Positions 59,902 through 64,000 of a DNA stretch of 64,000 bases are shown here, one piece after another (the stretch's first letter is position 1; every line of letters starts with the position of its first letter). The position numbers were made by a program, and so were the translations under genes. The stretch lies in contig DWZA01000091.1 in the NCBI GenBank assembly GCA_019118365.1, forward strand, positions 1 to 64,000, in the 5' to 3' direction. Source of the stretch: Candidatus Lachnoclostridium stercoravium (GTDB lineage Bacteria > Bacillota > Clostridia > Lachnospirales > Lachnospiraceae). A model generated the notes under the pieces. That model made no database searches and was not told where the DNA came from. It saw nothing but the letters and a program-made list of their open reading frames with translations.

Positions 59902-60741
59902 ATGGACAAACGATCAAATTTTAACCCGATATGGTTTATTTTCCGTGTTTTTCAGGGCGCGCTGATCGGCCTGGGCGCTGTGCTTCCTGGAATTTCCGGC
60001 GGAGTTCTTTCTGTTATTTTCGGCATCTATAAGCCGATCATGGAGCTGATCTCCAATCCTTTTGCGAATTTTAAGACCCATGTGCCAAAACTTTTTCCTG
60101 TCATTTTAGGCGGCGCTATCGGCTTTCTGGGAGTTGCCAATATCCTGGCCTTTTTCCTGGAAAAATATCCGGATCCTTCGGTCTGCCTTTTTATCGGCCT
60201 GATCACTGGCATGCTTCCTTCTCTTTTCCGTGAAGCAGGAGAACAGGGAAGAAGCGCCGGATCCTTTATATCCATGGGCGTCTGCATGTTTGCGATCTTT
60301 GCGATCCTGATCGGGCTGCAGATGACTTCCGTACAGGTCGTTCCGAATTTTGGCTGGTATATATTCTGCGGCTTCTGCCTGGCTCTCAGCGTGATCGCCC
60401 CCGGTATGAGCTTTTCCACCCTGCTTATGCCTCTTGGGCTTTACACGCCTTTTGTAGACGGTATCGGCCATTTTGACCTTGGCATCCTGGTTCCTGCCGG
60501 GATCGGGGCCCTTGTCACTGTCATCTGTCTGGCCAAGGCTGTCAACGCGCTTTTTGACCGCCACTATTCCATAGCCTTCCACGGGATCATCGGCATCGTG
60601 ATCGCGGCTACTGTAATGATCATCCCTGTGTCTGGATTTTCCACTATGGAAGCTGCAGTCCCTAACGGCATATGTATAGCTGCGGGCATTGTGATCGCGC
60701 TCCTTCTGGACCGGTTCAACAGCAGCATCAAAGTCGAATAG
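59902..60741 (+). CDS. DUF368-family membrane protein
   Basis: FQGALIGLGAVLPGISGGVLSVIFGIYKPIMELI. Confidence 0.88.
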   Translation: MDKRSNFNPIWFIFRVFQGALIGLGAVLPGISGGVLSVIFGIYKPIMELISNPFANFKTHVPKLFPVILGGAIGFLGVANILAFFLEKYPDPSVCLFIGLITGMLPSLFREAGEQGRSAGSFISMGVCMFAIFAILIGLQMTSVQVVPNFGWYIFCGFCLALSVIAPGMSFSTLLMPLGLYTPFVDGIGHFDLGILVPAGIGALVTVICLAKAVNALFDRHYSIAFHGIIGIVIAATVMIIPVSGFSTMEAAVPNGICIAAGIVIALLLDRFNSSIKVE

Positions 60742-60760
60742 ATCATGAGATCTGTTTTCT

Positions 60761-60814
60761 TGATCCCGCCGGGATCCGGGCCTTTACAGTCCTGGCTCCG
60801 GCGGGATTTTTCTG
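60761..60814. terminator. Terminator
   Basis: gatcccgccgg...ccggcgggatttttct. Confidence 0.75.
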
Positions 60815-60819
60815 TTCTC

Positions 60820-61440
60820 CTATCTGCCGAATGAACGCATCATAGTCTTGTCAAATTCCGGATTAAAATAATAAAAATTAGATGGATCCAGCTTTTCCTT
60901 CGTCCGCTCCAAAGCCTCCCCAAATCTTTGAAAGTGGACGATCTCTCTTGCCCGCAGGAATTTAAGCGGCTCCCGTACCTCCGGATCTGTGATCATCCTC
61001 AGAAGGTTGTCATAGACTGTCCTGGCTTTCTGTTCCGCAGCCAGGTCCTCCGTCAGGTCCGTGATCGCGTCTCCCTTTGACTGAAATTCTACAGCTGAAA
61101 ATGGAAGTCCTGCAGCCGCCTGAGGCCAGAGGGCGGAAGTATGGTCGATATAATAGGCGTCAAATCCTGCCGCTTTTGCGTCCTCGATACTCATGTCCTT
61201 TGTCAGCTGATAGACCATGGCGCAGATGATCTCCATATGAGCCAGCTCTTCCGTTCCGATATCTGTAAGCAGCCCCGCCGCTTCTTTTACCGGCATTGTG
61301 TAACGCTGAGCAAGATACCGCATAGAAGCGGACAGTTCTCCGTCCGGTCCGCCGTACTGGCTGATGATCAGCTGCGCGGTCTTCGGACATGTCTTCGTGA
61401 TCTTTACCGGAAACTGCAGCCGTTTTTCATAGATCCACAT
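60820..61440 (-). CDS. cotJC: Spore coat protein CotJC (manganese-catalase-like)
   Basis: MWIYEKRLQFPVKITKTCPKTAQLIISQYGGPDGELSASMRYLAQRYTMP, GTEELAHMEII. Confidence 0.93.
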   Translation of the reverse strand: MWIYEKRLQFPVKITKTCPKTAQLIISQYGGPDGELSASMRYLAQRYTMPVKEAAGLLTDIGTEELAHMEIICAMVYQLTKDMSIEDAKAAGFDAYYIDHTSALWPQAAAGLPFSAVEFQSKGDAITDLTEDLAAEQKARTVYDNLLRMITDPEVREPLKFLRAREIVHFQRFGEALERTKEKLDPSNFYYFNPEFDKTMMRSFGR

Positions 61441-61922
61441 TATATGCATCCTCCTTCCCACGGGCACGGAGCCTCCTGCCAGCAGAACGCCTCACAGCCG
61501 CTGCATTCTGCCATGCAATCCCTTGTCAGGGGATAAAATTTCTCCGCAAATTTCTTTTTCAGTGCTTTTCTTTCCCTGTTTTTTTCAGTATAGACTTTCA
61601 GCGCTTCCTGTTCCTGCGGATGGGTATCCAGGTAAAGAGTCAGGTCGTCCAGTGCAAAACTGACCTCGCAGATCTGCTGCAGAAGCTGATCCCGCTCCTC
61701 TTCTTCCCTTGTTCTCATTCTTGCGGCAGCCATCCCTCCTGCCGGCTGAAGTCCTGGAAGGATCCCGGCTTTCACAGTCCCCTCCGTTACGAAAAAAGGC
61801 ATATCCAGATCTTCAAATACCGTTCCCGCTTTCATGGCCTGTCCATCTGGATACAGATCTCCCCATGTCTGGCAGGGCACGCCGGCAATCGCCAGATGCT
61901 TCTTGTCCCTGTTTACATCCAT
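61440..61922 (-). CDS. CotJA-CotJB fusion spore coat protein
   Basis: CotJA-like PCQTWGDLYPDGQAMKAGTVFEDLDMPFF joined to CotJB-like LLQQICEVSFALDDLTLYLDTHPQEQEALKVY. Confidence 0.85.
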   Translation of the reverse strand: MDVNRDKKHLAIAGVPCQTWGDLYPDGQAMKAGTVFEDLDMPFFVTEGTVKAGILPGLQPAGGMAAARMRTREEEERDQLLQQICEVSFALDDLTLYLDTHPQEQEALKVYTEKNRERKALKKKFAEKFYPLTRDCMAECSGCEAFCWQEAPCPWEGGCI

Positions 61923-62007
61923 TTTTCCCATCTCCTTTCCTGTGAAATGAACATGTCGCCTGACATTCAGGCATGAAGTCCACATCGCCGCCTGACAGAG
62001 CTTTCAA

Positions 62008-62050
62008 TGTAAAAAAAACTACCCATGTCTTTTGCGACATGAGTAGTCTG
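62008..62050 (-). terminator. Terminator of the ArsC/Spx-family gene
   Basis: Minus strand actactcatgtcgcaaaagacatgggtagttttttttac. Confidence 0.75.
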
Positions 62051-62070
62051 TGCTGTCCGCGCATATTTCA

Positions 62071-62457
62071 CTATGCCAGAAGTTTGCTTTTTTCCCATTC
62101 TGCTTCTTTAAATCCAACCAGTATCTGATCTTCCAGGATAACGATAGGACGTTTTACAAGCATTCCATCCGTGGCCAGGAGGCTGATCTGCTCGTCTTCT
62201 GTCATCTCCGGCAATTTTTCCTTCAGGTTCAATTCCTTATATTTCATACCGCTGGTATTAAAAAATTTTTTTACAGGAAGGCCGCTCTTTTTGATCCAGG
62301 CCTCTAATTCTTCTTTCTTTGGATTATCTTCTGCAATATGCCGGGATGTATACTGGACTTCATGGCTGTCCAGCCATTTTTTTGCTTTCTGGCATGTGCT
62401 GCATTTTGGATATTGGATAAATGTGATCATATCTTGTTTCCTTTTCTTTTTATGCAT
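62071..62457 (-). CDS. ArsC/Spx-family thioredoxin-fold protein
   Basis: MITFIQYPKCSTCQKAKKWLDSHEVQYTSRHIAEDNP; LVKRPIVILEDQILVGFKEAEW. Confidence 0.92.
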   Translation of the reverse strand: MHKKKRKQDMITFIQYPKCSTCQKAKKWLDSHEVQYTSRHIAEDNPKKEELEAWIKKSGLPVKKFFNTSGMKYKELNLKEKLPEMTEDEQISLLATDGMLVKRPIVILEDQILVGFKEAEWEKSKLLA

Positions 62458-63868
62458 GGGGGATATTGGTAAATTCCGATATCTCTCTGTTTATGGTGCA
62501 CAGGTCGTCCACGGAAAGGCTGTGGATGTCTTTATGGCCGGTTACCCTGGCGAATGTCTTCAGTTCTTCTGTAGAGCAGTTTAAGAAATTCGCCACCCGT
62601 TTTGCCGCCGCCTCTTCTTTCAGGCGCGCTCTTAAGCTTTCATCCTGAGTAGCTATGCCCATAGGGCAGTTTCCGCTTCCGCAGATCCGGTACTGCTGGC
62701 AGGCCGCCGCGATCAGCGGAGCCGTCGCTATTGCCACCGCATCCGCGCCCATGGCGATCGCTTTTGCAAAATCAGAGGATACCCGCAGGCCGCCCGTGAT
62801 AACAAGAGAAATGTCCGAACGCACGGAATCCAGGTATTTTCTCGCACGGTACAGAGCGTATATGGTAGGCACGCTGGAAGCTTCCCTCAAAAACAGCGGG
62901 CTGGACCCTGTGGCGCCGCCCCTGCCGTCGATAGTGATAAAATCCGGCTCCGCGTATACGCAAAATTCCAGATCTCTCTCGATCCTTCCGGCCGCGATCT
63001 TTATACCGATGGGGCGTCCGTCTGACTCTGCTCTAAGTCTGGACACCAGGTCTTTCAGATCGTCTTTTGTCCTGATATCCGGGAACTTCGACGGGCTCTG
63101 CACGTCCTGGCCTACTGGCTTATTCCGGATCGCCGCGATTGCCGGCGTTACCTTTTCTCCCGGCAGGTGGCCGCCCATTCCCGGTTTCGTGCCCTGTCCG
63201 ATCTTGATCTCAATGGCATCGGAGCTTCTCAGATTTTCTCTGGTAACGCTGTATTTATTTGGAACATATTCAAATATGTACCGATAGGCGGCCGTCTTCT
63301 CCTCCGGCAGTATGCCTCCCTCTCCGCTGCACATGGCAGTCTTCGCCATGGCGCTTCCTTTTGATAAAGCAACCTTGATCTCCTTTGACAGCGCCCCGAA
63401 GGACATATGGGAAATATAGACCGGCGTGCTGAGTATCATCGGCTTCTTTGCATGTTTTCCGATCACTGTCATAGTATTTACCGGCTCGCCGTCGTCTAAG
63501 GGCATAGGGTTCAGCTGCGCCCCAAGGATCAGGATATCGTCCCATCCAGGCATCTTCATCTGCGTGCCCATAGAGCCGCCGATAGTCTTTCCTGTAACTG
63601 CCATCTGATGGATCTCATCCATATACCGGCAGGCAGGGTCGTGACGGACAAGTGTCCTGTCATACTCCAGCGAAAGTTCTTCCTCACCTTCTGCTTTTTC
63701 ACCGTTCTCTGCTGCCTGCGGCACCTCCGCCTTCTGATCCCCTTCCACAAGCTCCAGGTTGTCCGGACTCTGGCGGCAGACCGGACACTCCTTCAGCGCG
63801 GAGACCGGGATCCCTTCTTTTTCCTCGTCATAGATAAACCCGCATATCCTGCATTTAAAAACTGCCAT
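62450..63868 (-). CDS. Rubredoxin-like domain fused to FMN-binding glutamate-synthase-type protein
   Basis: FKCRICGFIYDEEKEGIPVSALKECPVC; GAMSFGALSKEIKVALSKGSAMA-type region, DGRGGATGSSPLFLREASSVPTIYAL. Confidence 0.9.
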   Translation of the reverse strand: MAVFKCRICGFIYDEEKEGIPVSALKECPVCRQSPDNLELVEGDQKAEVPQAAENGEKAEGEEELSLEYDRTLVRHDPACRYMDEIHQMAVTGKTIGGSMGTQMKMPGWDDILILGAQLNPMPLDDGEPVNTMTVIGKHAKKPMILSTPVYISHMSFGALSKEIKVALSKGSAMAKTAMCSGEGGILPEEKTAAYRYIFEYVPNKYSVTRENLRSSDAIEIKIGQGTKPGMGGHLPGEKVTPAIAAIRNKPVGQDVQSPSKFPDIRTKDDLKDLVSRLRAESDGRPIGIKIAAGRIERDLEFCVYAEPDFITIDGRGGATGSSPLFLREASSVPTIYALYRARKYLDSVRSDISLVITGGLRVSSDFAKAIAMGADAVAIATAPLIAAACQQYRICGSGNCPMGIATQDESLRARLKEEAAAKRVANFLNCSTEELKTFARVTGHKDIHSLSVDDLCTINREISEFTNIPHA

Positions 63869-64000
63869 AAAACGCCCCTCCTTCTTTCTGATCTTTCCCC
63901 CCTGATCATATTCCGATCGTTCCGCGGAATGTATTCTGCGGTCCTGACACCATTATATCATACTGGCATCCATTTTTGGTGTTATTTTTTATTGTTATTT

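Overview
The window looks like an ordinary chromosomal region of a spore-forming, Lachnospiraceae-like Firmicute. The taxonomy is inferred from gene content. Housekeeping content includes carAB, dapF, an ANTAR regulator next to glnA, cdaA/cdaR, hisC, a pentose-type uptake and sensing cluster, a SirTM/macrodomain pair and cotJ genes. The main result is two spore-type genes, each cut in half by a separate large-serine-recombinase element. (1) A SleC-like spore-cortex-lytic gene (11489..12388 + 14783..15163) is split by a ~2.39 kb element. Removing one copy of a 10-bp direct repeat (CTGGATGACC) restores a continuous 426-aa ORF. (2) A collagen-like, BclA-type exosporium gene on the minus strand (59578..59123 + 55231..54659) is split by a ~3.89 kb element. 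Excision restores a continuous 342-aa Gly-X-Y ORF in frame, and a near-perfect sigma-K-type promoter (AC-N17-CATAAGATA) lies just upstream. In both cases the joined element ends form an imperfect palindrome like a serine-integrase attP, and the recombinase gene ends about 25 bp from the junction. The model proposed is two 'skin-like', possibly developmentally excised, elements in one sporulation programme. Excision itself cannot be seen in this sequence. Other unexplained structure: an inverted pair of ~175-bp multi-stem elements with extensive compensatory changes (9656..9832 and 10083..10258); a dispersed ~141-bp structured repeat with perfect or near-perfect 10-bp terminal inverted repeats (three full copies and one truncated); and a type I toxin-antitoxin-like module inside element 1. 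No computation or database search was run. Family assignments come from recognising sequence motifs.
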